Positions 1 through 8,281 of a stretch of DNA of 28,082 bases are shown in pieces. Source of the DNA: an uncultured Porphyromonadaceae bacterium. Its GTDB lineage: Bacteria > Bacteroidota > Bacteroidia > Bacteroidales > Muribaculaceae. Within the stretch, counting starts at the first letter, position 1. Every line of letters starts with the position of its first letter. A program made the position numbers and the translations under genes. The stretch covers positions 1 to 28,082 of the forward strand of contig UQER01000031.1 in the NCBI GenBank assembly GCA_900540205.1, in the 5' to 3' direction. Under the pieces are notes generated by a model, which was given only the letters and a program-made list of their open reading frames with translations, ran no database searches and was not told where the DNA came from.

Positions 1-1
1 G

Positions 2-292
2 TTTCTCTACACCTACACCCGCCTGCTCACCGAGCTTAACGGCATAGTGCCCGAGGTGAACACCGACGACCTCTATCACAGCGGCCTGGCCGACGACATC
101 CTGCAGATACGCACCTACTACGAACAGCAATGGCTGGCGCGCGGGCTTACCATAAAATACCTTGTGTTCCCCCTGGCCCACGCCGGCGAGCTGCAGGAAC
201 CCACCGACGAGATTCCGCCCGACACCTACCGCAGCTTCTCGCGCGGAGTTCTCGAAACCGACCCTAAATTCTCACAGCAAAGCAACGAATAA
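2..292 (+). CDS. trmB: tRNA (guanine-N7-)-methyltransferase TrmB, C-terminal part
   Basis: This is the 3' end of a gene that begins before the window; the open frame runs from base 2 to the TAA at 290-292. The 96 visible residues carry the TrmB C-terminal signature: a TYTR stretch, then TDDLYHSGLADDIL and TYYEQQWLARGLTIKYL. TrmB uses S-adenosylmethionine to methylate N7 of G46 in the tRNA variable loop, in the cytoplasm. The SAM-binding fold lies upstream and cannot be seen. The stop is 2 nt before the mrp start, so the two genes are almost certainly co-transcribed. The tail after the conserved block is short and polar, as expected for a normal C-terminus. Confidence 0.88.
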   Translation, partial: FLYTYTRLLTELNGIVPEVNTDDLYHSGLADDILQIRTYYEQQWLARGLTIKYLVFPLAHAGELQEPTDEIPPDTYRSFSRGVLETDPKFSQQSNE

Positions 293-294
293 CC

Positions 295-1398
295 ATGCAA
301 CTATATCCCAACCTCATTCTCGACGCGCTGAAAAACGTGCGCTACCCCGCATCGGGCAAAAACATTGTAGAAGCCGGCATGGTGGAGGACGACATCCGCA
401 TCGACGGCAACAAGGTGAGTTTCTCGCTGATTTTCGACAAGCCCACCGACCCGTTCATCAAGTCGATTGTCCGCGCCGCCGAATCGGCCATCGAGACCTA
501 CATCTCGCCTGAAGTGGAAATCAAAGGGAACATCGCGGTGAAAACGCGCACCACCCTTCCGCAACCTGCCGCCAAACCGCTGGCCCAGGTGAAGAACATC
601 ATCGGCGTAAGCTCAGGCAAGGGGGGCGTGGGCAAATCGACCGTGGCGAGCAACCTTGCCGTGGCCCTCGCCCGCGAAGGCTACCGCGTGGGGCTGCTCG
701 ACGCCGACATTTTCGGCCCGTCGATGCCAAAGATGTTCGGCGTGGAGGATGACGAACTCTACATGCATCAGGTCGACGGCCGCCAGCTCATAATCCCCAT
801 CGAGAAGTACGGGGTGAAAATGCTCTCGATCGGCTTCCTTGTCGACAAAAATTCGCCCGTGCTCTGGCGCGGCTCCATGGCCTCTAACGCCCTGCGCCAG
901 CTCATCACCGATGCCGATTGGGGAGAACTTGACTACTTCATCATCGACATGCCCCCGGGCACCAGCGACATCCATCTCACCCTTGTGCAGACTCTGGCCA
1001 TAACCGGAGTGGTGATTGTGAGCACACCCCAGCAGGTGGCGCTGGCCGACGCCCGCAAGGGCATCGCCATGTTCACCGGCGACAAGGTGAATGTGCCCAT
1101 CCTCGGCCTGGTGGAGAATATGGCATGGTTCACCCCGGCCCAGCACCCCGACGAGCGATACTACATCTTCGGACGCGACGGCGGCGTGGAGCTTGCCAAA
1201 GAGCTTGGCGTGCGGCTTCTCGCCCAGATTCCGCTGGTCACCGATGTGTGCGACGACGGCGATGCCGGAACTCCCATAGCCCTCAAGGATACCGTCATGG
1301 CACACGAATTCATCCACCTCGCCCATGAGGTGACCGATGCCGTGGCCCAGCGCAACGAGCAGCTGCCGCCCACGCAGAAAGTGGAACTCAAAAAATAA
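295..1398 (+). CDS. mrp: Mrp/NBP35-family iron-sulfur cluster carrier ATPase
   Basis: A 367-residue cytoplasmic P-loop ATPase of the Mrp/ApbC/NBP35 family, which delivers Fe-S clusters to apoproteins. Residues 1-90 form the MIP18-like (DUF59) domain. Residues 101-350 form the ATPase, with the deviant Walker A GKGGVGKST at 108-116, LLDADIFGPSMP around 134-145 and DMPPGTSD around 218-225. Family members usually have a CPxC-type cysteine pair for a bridging cluster just after the ENM motif. Here residues 274-292 (ENMAWFTPAQHPDERYYIF) contain no cysteine. I believe this variant is common in Bacteroidota, but that is from memory. The start at 295 is 2 nt after trmB and gives a full-length N-terminal domain. 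aroQ follows after 18 nt. Confidence 0.93.
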   Translation: MQLYPNLILDALKNVRYPASGKNIVEAGMVEDDIRIDGNKVSFSLIFDKPTDPFIKSIVRAAESAIETYISPEVEIKGNIAVKTRTTLPQPAAKPLAQVKNIIGVSSGKGGVGKSTVASNLAVALAREGYRVGLLDADIFGPSMPKMFGVEDDELYMHQVDGRQLIIPIEKYGVKMLSIGFLVDKNSPVLWRGSMASNALRQLITDADWGELDYFIIDMPPGTSDIHLTLVQTLAITGVVIVSTPQQVALADARKGIAMFTGDKVNVPILGLVENMAWFTPAQHPDERYYIFGRDGGVELAKELGVRLLAQIPLVTDVCDDGDAGTPIALKDTVMAHEFIHLAHEVTDAVAQRNEQLPPTQKVELKK

Positions 1399-1416
1399 TA
1401 ATCTCTCACCACCGCC

Positions 1417-1842
1417 ATGCCAAAGATACTGATCATAAACGGCCCGAACCTCAACCTGCTCGGCACCCGCGAACCGGAAGTGTACGGACACGTCTCGATG
1501 GACGAATACCTGCGCGCCCTCTCCGTCGACTATCCCGGAGTGGAGATAGATTACTATCAGAGCAACCACGAAGGCGACCTCATCGACCGCATTCAGGAAG
1601 TGGGCTTCGACAGCGATTACGCAGGCATAGTGCTCAACGCAGGTGCCTATACGCACACATCGCTCGCACTGGCCGATGCCATCCGGGCCATCGACATTCC
1701 GGTGGTGGAGGTGCACATATCCAATACGGCCGCCAGGCCCGAAGCCATAAGGCACACATCACTCATAGCCCCCGCATGCCGCGGCACCATCACGGGGTTC
1801 GGCATGGACTCCTACCGCCTCGGCATCGAATCGCTGCTCTGA
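1417..1842 (+). CDS. aroQ: Type II 3-dehydroquinate dehydratase
   Basis: A 141-residue type II dehydroquinase, which removes water from 3-dehydroquinate to give 3-dehydroshikimate in the shikimate pathway. The family forms cytoplasmic dodecamers. The N-terminus has the family signature INGPNLNLLGTREPEVYG (residues 7-24) with the catalytic Tyr23. QSNHEGDLIDRIQ at 48-60 and NAGAYTHTS at 74-82 line the active site. The catalytic His100 lies in VEVHISN, and Arg107 and Arg112 are in the substrate-binding segment that follows. Length and order match the family. The gene lies 18 nt after mrp and 3 nt before the methyltransferase gene, inside the same operon. Confidence 0.95.
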   Translation: MPKILIINGPNLNLLGTREPEVYGHVSMDEYLRALSVDYPGVEIDYYQSNHEGDLIDRIQEVGFDSDYAGIVLNAGAYTHTSLALADAIRAIDIPVVEVHISNTAARPEAIRHTSLIAPACRGTITGFGMDSYRLGIESLL

Positions 1843-1845
1843 CCG

Positions 1846-2475
1846 ATGGATATCGAAGAATATATCAAGGCACACACCGACCCTGAGCCGGAGCTGCTGC
1901 AACAGCTCGGACGCGACGTGCATCTGCGGCTGCTCTATCCGCGCATGTGCTCGGGCCATGTTCAGGGCCGTCTGCTGAAAATGCTCACCGCCATGGTGGC
2001 ACCGCAGCGCGTGCTCGAGATCGGCACCTACGCCGGCTATTCGGCGCTATGCATCGCCGAGGCTCTCCCCGAAGGGGCGCACCTTGATACGGTGGAGATT
2101 GACGACGAGATGGAGGATTTCATCCGAAGCCGCTTCGGCCGCTCGCCGCACGGACACAAAATCACGCTGCACATCGGTGATTTCAGCCGCATAGCCCCAT
2201 CGCTGCAACCGGGCTACGACCTTGCCTACATGGACGCCAACAAGCGCACGTACACCGAGACATTCACCCTCGTGCGCAAGCTGGTACGTCCGGGAGGTTT
2301 CATCCTGGCCGACAACACCCTGTGGGACGGAAAGGTGACCGACACCACACGCCATCACGACCAGCAGACCCTCGGCATAGCCGAATTCAACGACACCATC
2401 GCCGCCGACCCATCGCTCGAAAAAGTGATACTCCCCCTGCGCGATGGCCTGACTCTCATACGCATAAAAACCTGA
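1846..2475 (+). CDS. Class I SAM-dependent O-methyltransferase (Methyltransf_3 family)
   Basis: A 209-residue protein of the catechol/caffeoyl-CoA O-methyltransferase-like family (Methyltransf_3), cytoplasmic. The SAM-binding motif I is VLEIGTYAGYSA at about residues 56-67. An acidic VEID follows, then the metal-site segments YMDANKRTY (about 128-136) and LADNTLWDG (about 154-162), typical of divalent-cation-dependent members. The substrate cannot be told from sequence; close homologues are annotated only as O-methyltransferase. The gene begins 3 nt after aroQ and ends 21 nt before ribF, so it belongs to the trmB-mrp-aroQ-ribF operon. The neighbours do not point to one pathway. Confidence 0.88.
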   Translation: MDIEEYIKAHTDPEPELLQQLGRDVHLRLLYPRMCSGHVQGRLLKMLTAMVAPQRVLEIGTYAGYSALCIAEALPEGAHLDTVEIDDEMEDFIRSRFGRSPHGHKITLHIGDFSRIAPSLQPGYDLAYMDANKRTYTETFTLVRKLVRPGGFILADNTLWDGKVTDTTRHHDQQTLGIAEFNDTIAADPSLEKVILPLRDGLTLIRIKT

Positions 2476-2496
2476 CACCCAATATCACACCGGAGG

Positions 2497-3423
2497 ATGG
2501 ACACACCCGAAAAGAAATCAAACGAATGCAAAGGCACAATGGCAGCTGTAGGGATGTTCGACGGCGTACACCTCGGCCACCTGCACCTGCTTGAGCATCT
2601 GCGCCGCGAGGCTGCGGAAAGGATGCTGCAACCCCTCGTGGTCACATTTTCCAACCATCCGCTGTCGGTAATCGCTCCTGACCGCGCACCCATGCTCCTG
2701 TCGGCTCCGGAGGCAAAGATGCTGCAGTTTGCCGTGAGGCGGGTGGCTGTGCGCATGATTCCGTTTACTTCCGAGCTGCGCATGCTCCCGGCACGGGATT
2801 TTCTGGCAATGCTGCGCGAAAAATGGGGCGTGAAAGCCATCCTGCTCGGATTCAACAACCGGTTCGGCCACGACGCACCGGCCGACTTCGAAACATACCG
2901 CGCACTGGCTGCGGAGGAAGGCATCGAGCTTGTGCTTGGCACCGAAAAGAAACTTGAGGGGAAAGGGAGCATCAGCTCGTCGGAAATACGCCGACTGCTG
3001 ACACAGGGACGCATCGCCGAAGCCAATGCCATGCTCGGACATCCCTACCAGCTGCAGGGCACAGTGGAGCACGGGCGCGAGATAGGACGCACCATAGGGT
3101 TTCCAACCGCCAACGTGCATCCGTCGTTCGTGTCACAGCTCATCCCCGGCCGCGGGGTATATGCCGCACGCGCGCTGATGCCCGACGGCGCGATGCTTCC
3201 GGCCGTGGTCAACATCGGAAGCCGCCCCACCACCGGCACAGCTGCCGACGTCCCCGAAACCATCGAGGCGCATCTTATCGATTATTCCGGTGATCTGTAC
3301 GGCTCACCTATCACGCTGAACTTTATTGAGCATCTGCGTGACGAGCAGCGGTTCCCCTCGCTCGACGCCCTTGCAGCCGCAATCGACAACGACCGCCGCC
3401 GCGCCCTTGAAATCCTGAAATAA
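2497..3423 (+). CDS. ribF: Bifunctional riboflavin kinase / FAD synthetase
   Basis: A 308-residue RibF that phosphorylates riboflavin to FMN and then adenylylates FMN to FAD. The N-terminal adenylyltransferase domain starts with AVGMFDGVHLGHLHLL (nucleotide-binding HxGH at about residues 26-29) and ends with the ISSSEIRRLL segment near 150-160. The C-terminal kinase domain has HGREIGRTIGFPTAN and GVYAARALMPDG, then VVNIGSRPT and EAHLIDYSGDLYG. The ATG at 2497 directly abuts a GGAGG, which is too close for normal Shine-Dalgarno use; the ATG at 2539 would also keep the whole nucleotide-binding motif. It is the last gene of the operon and is convergent with guaD, 20 bp away. Confidence 0.94.
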   Translation: MDTPEKKSNECKGTMAAVGMFDGVHLGHLHLLEHLRREAAERMLQPLVVTFSNHPLSVIAPDRAPMLLSAPEAKMLQFAVRRVAVRMIPFTSELRMLPARDFLAMLREKWGVKAILLGFNNRFGHDAPADFETYRALAAEEGIELVLGTEKKLEGKGSISSSEIRRLLTQGRIAEANAMLGHPYQLQGTVEHGREIGRTIGFPTANVHPSFVSQLIPGRGVYAARALMPDGAMLPAVVNIGSRPTTGTAADVPETIEAHLIDYSGDLYGSPITLNFIEHLRDEQRFPSLDALAAAIDNDRRRALEILK

Positions 3424-3432
3424 GAGAGAAAG

Positions 3433-3473
3433 GCATCCGCTACTCAAGGCATCGCGAACGAACTGGCGGATGC
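3433..3473. terminator. Weak stem-loop at the ribF/guaD convergence
   Basis: An 8-bp perfect inverted repeat (GCATCCGC at 3433-3440, GCGGATGC at 3466-3473) spans a 25-nt loop, between the ribF stop and the last codons of guaD. It could help stop transcription from either side. The loop is large and there is no clear T-tract, so the call is weak. Confidence 0.25.
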
Positions 3474-4853
3474 TCGGTCGAACACCTTCTTTCCGGCCAC
3501 ATACGTGGCTATGTTCATGTTGTCAAGCCCCATGGTCTGAAGCACGAAAAGTTTTTCGAAAATATCGGAAGCAAACTGCATGCGCCATTCCACAAATTCG
3601 GTCGGCGCCAGCGAGAGCACGGCGATATCGGCCTCGTTGCCCGGACGTAACGAACCTATTCTGTCGTCAAGCCTGAGCGCCCTTGCCCCTCCCAAAGTGG
3701 CGAGATAGAAACTGCTCGCGGCATCGAGACTGTGCTGCTGCATCATGGCCACCTTATAGGCCTCGCCAAGCTGACGTGGGATGGAGAAATTAGTGCCCGC
3801 GCCCACATCGGTTCCTATGCCGAAACGGCATGGACGCGCGGCTTTGGAGACATCCCAATAGCGGAACTCGCCGTCGCCGAGAAACAGGTTGGACGACGGG
3901 CAATGCACCGCTGCGGCGCCTGCATCATGGATGGTCTGCCATTCCTCCTCCTTCACTATGCAGCAGTGAGCCAGCACTGCCGTTGGGCCGAGCAGGCCGA
4001 AATGCTCATAGACATCGGTATAATTTTTCGACCAGGGGAATAGCTCCTTAACCCACTGTATCTCATCGTAGGCCTCGTCGAGGTGCGTGTGCATGTACAC
4101 CCCTTCGGCGGCATGGCGGCGGTATAGCTCGCCGGCCAGGCGCAACTGCTCATCCGTGCTTGTGGGAGCGAAGCGTGGCACCACGGCGTAAAGCTGACGG
4201 CCGCGGCGGTGCCATTTTTCAAGCAGGCGTTCCGACTCCTCAACCGAGGCGGCGGCCGACGTGTCGCGCAGCGAATCAGGCAGATTGCGGTCCTGCAGCA
4301 CCTTGCCCGAAATCATGCGGGTGTTCCAGCGCTCCGATTCCTCAAAAAACGCATCGACAGATACGGGGAACGTTGTTGCGAACACATTTGCAGTGGTTGT
4401 GCCCTGCTGCAGCAATTGGCGGAAAAACACACGTGCCACCTCGTCGGCAAACTCACGGCTGCGGAACTTCGATTCGGTGGGGAATGTGTAGCGGTTGAGC
4501 CAGTCGAGCAGCGTGTCGCCGAACGAACCTATCATGGGCGACTGCACGTAATGCAGATGGCAGTCGACGAATCCGGGCATAACAACGGCATTCTCATAAG
4601 TGTCCACCCGGTCGAGGGCCGGATAACGCCCTATTACATCGCCGTATGCCCCGACGGCGTCTATCACGCCGTCGCGCACCACCACAAGGCCATCCGGATA
4701 ATAGTCGTAACAGTCGGCAGCCGGGACAAACAGGGGATTATCCTTATATGTGAGCACCTGCCCTCGGATGCCAAGAAGGCTCTGTATTCCGGTATTATTA
4801 TTCTGATTTGTGTTGTTATTGTCGGTAGTCATGGTTGAATGGTTCATGTTCAT
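3444..4853 (-). CDS. guaD: Guanine deaminase (amidohydrolase family)
   Basis: A 469-residue metal-dependent amidohydrolase that hydrolyses guanine to xanthine and ammonia in purine salvage or catabolism. The zinc-binding HxH lies in MPGFVDCHLHYVQSP (His99, His101). It is followed by the guanine-deaminase hallmark LLDWLNRYTFPTESKF and QQGTTTANVFATTF. Further metal and active-site segments are HTHLDE, VLAHCCI and GIGTDVGAGTNFS, and HCPSSNLFLGDG binds substrate. These match animal and bacterial guanine deaminases, not cytosine or adenine deaminases. The first 20 residues are Asn/Thr-rich and not part of the fold, so the ATG at residue 3 or 8 may be the true start. No promoter was found in the 178 nt upstream, and read-through from lptD is possible. 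Confidence 0.92.
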   Translation of the reverse strand: MNMNHSTMTTDNNNTNQNNNTGIQSLLGIRGQVLTYKDNPLFVPAADCYDYYPDGLVVVRDGVIDAVGAYGDVIGRYPALDRVDTYENAVVMPGFVDCHLHYVQSPMIGSFGDTLLDWLNRYTFPTESKFRSREFADEVARVFFRQLLQQGTTTANVFATTFPVSVDAFFEESERWNTRMISGKVLQDRNLPDSLRDTSAAASVEESERLLEKWHRRGRQLYAVVPRFAPTSTDEQLRLAGELYRRHAAEGVYMHTHLDEAYDEIQWVKELFPWSKNYTDVYEHFGLLGPTAVLAHCCIVKEEEWQTIHDAGAAAVHCPSSNLFLGDGEFRYWDVSKAARPCRFGIGTDVGAGTNFSIPRQLGEAYKVAMMQQHSLDAASSFYLATLGGARALRLDDRIGSLRPGNEADIAVLSLAPTEFVEWRMQFASDIFEKLFVLQTMGLDNMNIATYVAGKKVFDRASASSFAMP

Positions 4854-5031
4854 GTGTAGGTAATAAAAACTGCGTATCTGCCTGATTGTGCCGCCGATGC
4901 GCGGCAGCTATCACTCCGGGAACATGCCGAAGGCGCGCAATCCGGATGCAAATCACTATGAATTAAACAATTGTGCGAAGTTCAGAGTTCAGATTAAAGG
5001 GATTAAAACTGCGTCGGCGGGAAAAAAGGCA
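4854..5031. other. lptD-guaD intergenic spacer
   Basis: This 178-nt spacer separates two genes on the - strand. It holds a 6-bp stem (TGCCGC 4889-4894, GCGGCA 4901-4906, 6-nt loop) that could attenuate transcription leaving lptD. No match to the TAnnTTTG box was found on the - strand, and no small gene is supported. Confidence 0.4.
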
Positions 5032-7860
5032 TCAATACCACTGCACGCCGTTGGAGGTCGACGAGCGTTTGTCGTACTTGAGGTCGCTGAGCAGGGCTGA
5101 CTTGACCGAGATATGGAAATTATAGCTCTTGTAGGGGCCTACCGGAATCACACTCGCCCTCATTGTGAAGCAATGGAGGTCACGGGCTATATTCAGGTTC
5201 ATGTAGGCTATCTTGTGCAGGTCGAAGTTATAGGAGGCCGACGCCGAGAACTCCCAGTTCTTGGTAGGCCGGATATTGCCCGACAGACTGAGGTTCTGCG
5301 TTATCTTACCGTTATATTCCATCTTCTCGCGGTTGAAATCGCCGTAGCTGTAGTTCACCGAATAATTGACCGACAGGCTCCACGGCACCTCCCATGCCGC
5401 ATATCCGTCGGGCGACAGCTTCAGGTCGTCGTCATCATTGCCGTTCCCGTTGTTGAGACGGTCCGGCTGCCCGTAGCCGGCATCATCCCAGTCGTCATCC
5501 TTCGGGTTGTTGCCGAGGTCGCCGTTGTTTTCGGGTGGATTGTTCTTGTTTTTCTTCCGCTTGAAGGTGTCGTTGTTGAAGGTGTAGGAGAAGGAGGTTC
5601 CGGTTGAGGAAAGGCGACCCAGTCCTTTGCCCTGCGATATGCGGAGCTTGTTGACACGCACCGGATTTCCGGCGCTGTTAAGGGCGTAGGTGTACACGTC
5701 CCATGTGGCCGAGAGGTTGAGGTTGAACTGCTTGGTGAGGCGCAGCAGCAGCGACGTGTTGATATTGCTCCACCGCAGCGAGTCGGCCGCGAAGTTGTAG
5801 CTTTGGCTCACGGTGAAGTTCTCAATGAGCGACACCTTTTTCTCACCGATGGAATCGTTGTCCGACTTGACCTTCATCTCCACGTTGTTGGCGAGCGAGA
5901 AGCTTACCATGCCGGTTTTCCCCTGCCCCGGCACACCGAACAGGCCGTTGGGGAACATGGAGTATTTGCGCGTCTGCTCGCGTCCCTGGTTGTCTATATA
6001 GTTGTACTGGCCGTAATATCCGAACCACGGCGACGAGAAGTCGGGCGACGCCGAGAATGAGACGGTTGGCGTCATCACGTGGCGGATCATCTTCACCTTG
6101 TCGCCGAGGAACGGCAGGGGCTGGAAAAATCCGTAAATCTTGGTGTCGAACGAGACAGAGGCCGTGAAATCCCACACGTTATAGAACGAATAGGTGGTGT
6201 CCATCACTTCGGCAGAGGCCGCCGGATCCCACGAGCGGCGCACCTTCTGGGTGTACATGCGGTCGGTGAGGTTGATCGACGGGGTGACGTTGAAGTAGGT
6301 GAACAGCGGGAATGTGGCCGAGATAGGGATGCTGTGGCGCATGCCGTTTCGCCAGTCCTTTATCAGCGATTTCTTGAAGAATTCGTCCTGCTTGGCGGTG
6401 AGCGAATTCTGGAACTGACCTGAATAGCTCATGCGGATTTTCTCGTACCACCGGTCGGCGCCCACGGCCTGCTTGCGCTTGAAGGGATAGGTCTGGCTCA
6501 TGGTGATGTTGAGGTTGGGGAACGACACGGCCAGAGTTGAGTCCTGCGTGCGCTGGCTGATGTTGAGCGATGTGGAGAACGACCATTTGGAGTTGGGAAT
6601 GCGGTAACTCATGTTGATGGTCGACGATTTGGTGTTCTCGGTGAACGAGTTGGTGTAGTAGCTGTTGAGGGCATTGCGCGTGTAGCCCGATGTGGTGAAG
6701 TTCACCGCCGCCGACAGCGTCATGTTGGGATTCGCCTTGGAGTCCTGCGAATGGTTCCACATGATCTGGAAGTTCGTGGCCTTTGAATAGTCCGGGTCGC
6801 TCTTTTCGCCGTAGATGGTCTTGAGATAGTGGATGTTGAACGAGCCGCTGTACTTGTAGCGCTTGCGGTAGGTTGACTGCGCCGAAAGCCCCCATGAACC
6901 CTTGGTGTAGATTTCACCCGTAAGGGCAAGGTCAATCATATCGTTGATGGCGAAGTAGTAACCGCCGTCGCTGAGATAGAATCCGCGGTTGTAGTCATCG
7001 CCGAACGTCGGCACTATGACACCGGAGGCATAGCTGTCGCTGAACGGGAAGTAGCCGAACGGGATGGCCAGCGGGAGCGGCAGCCCGGCAAGCACCATGT
7101 AGGCCGGCCCGGTGACGATGTTTTTCTTCGGACGCACCTTGGCGCGTGTGAGCTGCAGATAGAAGTGTGGGCATTCGTGGTCATCGCAGGTGGTGTAGCG
7201 CCCGCTCTGCAGGTAGTAGTCCTCCCCTTCGGTTTTCTTTGTACGGCCGCCGGTGAGGTAACCCTCACCCTGCTGGGTGATTACGTCTGTGATGTAACCG
7301 CGCTTGCTCTTGAAGTTGTAGCGCATGGTGGAGGACTCATAGCTTGACCCTCCCTCCTCGAATACCGGCTGACCCACCATTTCGCCCACCGAGTCCTGAC
7401 GCCCTACTGCGTAGACCTCGCTGCTGTCCATGTTGAGCTTGATTTCAGCCGCATTAAGTTTGAGGTCGCCATAGTCAACGCTCGCCTCACCGTACATGAA
7501 CACGGTGTTGCGGCCTTTCATCACCATTGAGTCCTTGGAGTTGAAAACCACCTGATTGTCAAGGTCGACCTTCTCGCGGCGGATACGCGACGGACGTTTC
7601 GGCTTCACCGTGTCGGGCGCGATAGGCGGCAGGAGCGCAGCCACAGAATCCCTGACGCTTAACATGGAATCCACCGGAGCCGAAGTGCTGTCGGCCACAA
7701 TGCTGTCGGCCGGAGCCACAACAGGGGGCACAATGCTGTCGGGTCCCGGAATTTCATCAAAAAGCCGTGACGACGCCGGTGCACCGTCGCGCGAAAACAG
7801 GTTTCCGGCCACAGTACAAGCTAAAAACAGGAAGATTATATATAATTGAGAGCGTCGCAA
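5032..7860 (-). CDS. lptD: LPS-assembly outer-membrane protein LptD (Bacteroidota type)
   Basis: A 942-residue outer-membrane protein that inserts lipopolysaccharide into the outer leaflet. Residues 1-19 are a hydrophobic signal sequence, followed by a Pro/Ser/Asp-rich linker to about residue 95. Residues 100-250 form the periplasmic OstA/LptA-like domain (VVFNSKDSMVMKGRNTVFMYG, LNAAEIKLNMDSSEVYAVG), which holds Cys225 and Cys230. From about 255 (GLPLPLAIPFGYFPFSD) the protein is a large beta-barrel of alternating aromatic strands that ends ...NGVQWY. Residues of about 764-818 form an unusual Asn/Asp/Lys-rich low-complexity insertion, probably a loop. The overall order matches Bacteroidota LptD. 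The gene is divergent from the GT2 gene at 8282. Confidence 0.87.
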   Translation of the reverse strand: MRRSQLYIIFLFLACTVAGNLFSRDGAPASSRLFDEIPGPDSIVPPVVAPADSIVADSTSAPVDSMLSVRDSVAALLPPIAPDTVKPKRPSRIRREKVDLDNQVVFNSKDSMVMKGRNTVFMYGEASVDYGDLKLNAAEIKLNMDSSEVYAVGRQDSVGEMVGQPVFEEGGSSYESSTMRYNFKSKRGYITDVITQQGEGYLTGGRTKKTEGEDYYLQSGRYTTCDDHECPHFYLQLTRAKVRPKKNIVTGPAYMVLAGLPLPLAIPFGYFPFSDSYASGVIVPTFGDDYNRGFYLSDGGYYFAINDMIDLALTGEIYTKGSWGLSAQSTYRKRYKYSGSFNIHYLKTIYGEKSDPDYSKATNFQIMWNHSQDSKANPNMTLSAAVNFTTSGYTRNALNSYYTNSFTENTKSSTINMSYRIPNSKWSFSTSLNISQRTQDSTLAVSFPNLNITMSQTYPFKRKQAVGADRWYEKIRMSYSGQFQNSLTAKQDEFFKKSLIKDWRNGMRHSIPISATFPLFTYFNVTPSINLTDRMYTQKVRRSWDPAASAEVMDTTYSFYNVWDFTASVSFDTKIYGFFQPLPFLGDKVKMIRHVMTPTVSFSASPDFSSPWFGYYGQYNYIDNQGREQTRKYSMFPNGLFGVPGQGKTGMVSFSLANNVEMKVKSDNDSIGEKKVSLIENFTVSQSYNFAADSLRWSNINTSLLLRLTKQFNLNLSATWDVYTYALNSAGNPVRVNKLRISQGKGLGRLSSTGTSFSYTFNNDTFKRKKNKNNPPENNGDLGNNPKDDDWDDAGYGQPDRLNNGNGNDDDDLKLSPDGYAAWEVPWSLSVNYSVNYSYGDFNREKMEYNGKITQNLSLSGNIRPTKNWEFSASASYNFDLHKIAYMNLNIARDLHCFTMRASVIPVGPYKSYNFHISVKSALLSDLKYDKRSSTSNGVQWY

Positions 7861-7943
7861 ATGTGTTGTCTAACAATCGTTTGGGGCATCAAAAGCATGC
7901 ACTGCGGCTACAACGCCGCAGCACACTCGGCCTCTGAACAGTG

Positions 7944-7951
7944 CAAAGTTA
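7944..7951 (-). promoter_or_regulatory. Possible lptD -7 box
   Basis: On the - strand these bases read TAACTTTG, a match to the Bacteroidota -7 consensus TAnnTTTG, about 84 bp upstream of the lptD start. No TTG is found 19-21 bp further upstream, so only half of the promoter is visible. Confidence 0.4.
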
Positions 7952-8032
7952 CTATATTCTTGCAAATTCCCGCTCCCTCACCCCGTTAAATTTTCATTTC
8001 ACCGCTTAGCAGGCGCCAGCGGCGCTCCCGGC

Positions 8033-8158
8033 CGGATAACTTCGGATAAGTTCGGATAAGCTCGGATAAGTTCTGATAAGCTCGGATAAACTCTTATAAG
8101 AATTATCAGAATTATCCGAGCTTATCCGAACTTATCCGAAATTATCAGAATTAATCCG
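8033..8158. repeat. Phased 10-bp GATAAG repeat array forming a long inverted repeat
   Basis: Seven consecutive 10-bp units starting at 8033, 8043, 8053, 8063, 8073, 8083 and 8093 follow the pattern CGGATAAGYT with some drift. They are followed by about six units in reverse orientation (TTATCCG-type) up to 8158. The arms 8043-8079 and 8103-8138 are complementary over 36 bp with a single 1-nt bulge, around a 23-nt loop. The 10-bp period is close to one helical turn, so every unit faces the same side of the DNA. The array ends about 10 bp before the -33 box of the downstream GT2 gene. The function is unknown; it could be a multi-site operator or a structured element. Confidence 0.85.
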
Positions 8159-8167
8159 CCACATTTG

Positions 8168-8198
8168 TTGCCGAAAAGGTGAAGAATGCTTAATTTTG
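8168..8198 (+). promoter_or_regulatory. Promoter of the GT2/DUF4286/ruvC operon
   Basis: TTG at 8168-8170, a 20-bp spacer and TAATTTTG at 8191-8198 match the Bacteroidota -33/-7 consensus. The implied transcription start, near 8205, precedes both candidate GT2 start codons (8228 and 8282). Confidence 0.6.
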
Positions 8199-8281
8199 CC
8201 AAATAAGGCCGCCATAAACGCCTCGCGATGCCTTTTTCTTCATTTGCTCTAATTCTTTTTCTCATTCCGTCAGCCAACCAC

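Larger units (their letters stand above)
7861..8281. other. Divergent intergenic region between lptD and a GT2 gene
   Basis: This 421-nt AT-rich region lies between the divergent lptD and GT2 genes. It contains a possible lptD -7 box (7944-7951), the GATAAG repeat array (8033-8158) and the GT2 promoter (8168-8198), each listed separately. Apart from a possible upstream start codon for the GT2 gene at 8228, no gene is supported inside it. Confidence 0.7.

Noticed and set aside
613..1755. A 380-codon open frame on the - strand across mrp and aroQ
   Set aside because: It is the reverse shadow of two well-recognised genes in GC-rich DNA and has a His/Val/Gly-rich composition with no domain.
8033..8158. 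Origin of replication with DnaA boxes in the TTATCCG repeats
   Set aside because: The units match the DnaA box only in the TTATCC core, the last bases differ, and no dnaA, dnaN or AT-rich unwinding region is near.
8033..8158. CRISPR array
   Set aside because: The units are contiguous 10-mers without spacers and reverse orientation midway; no cas gene is present.
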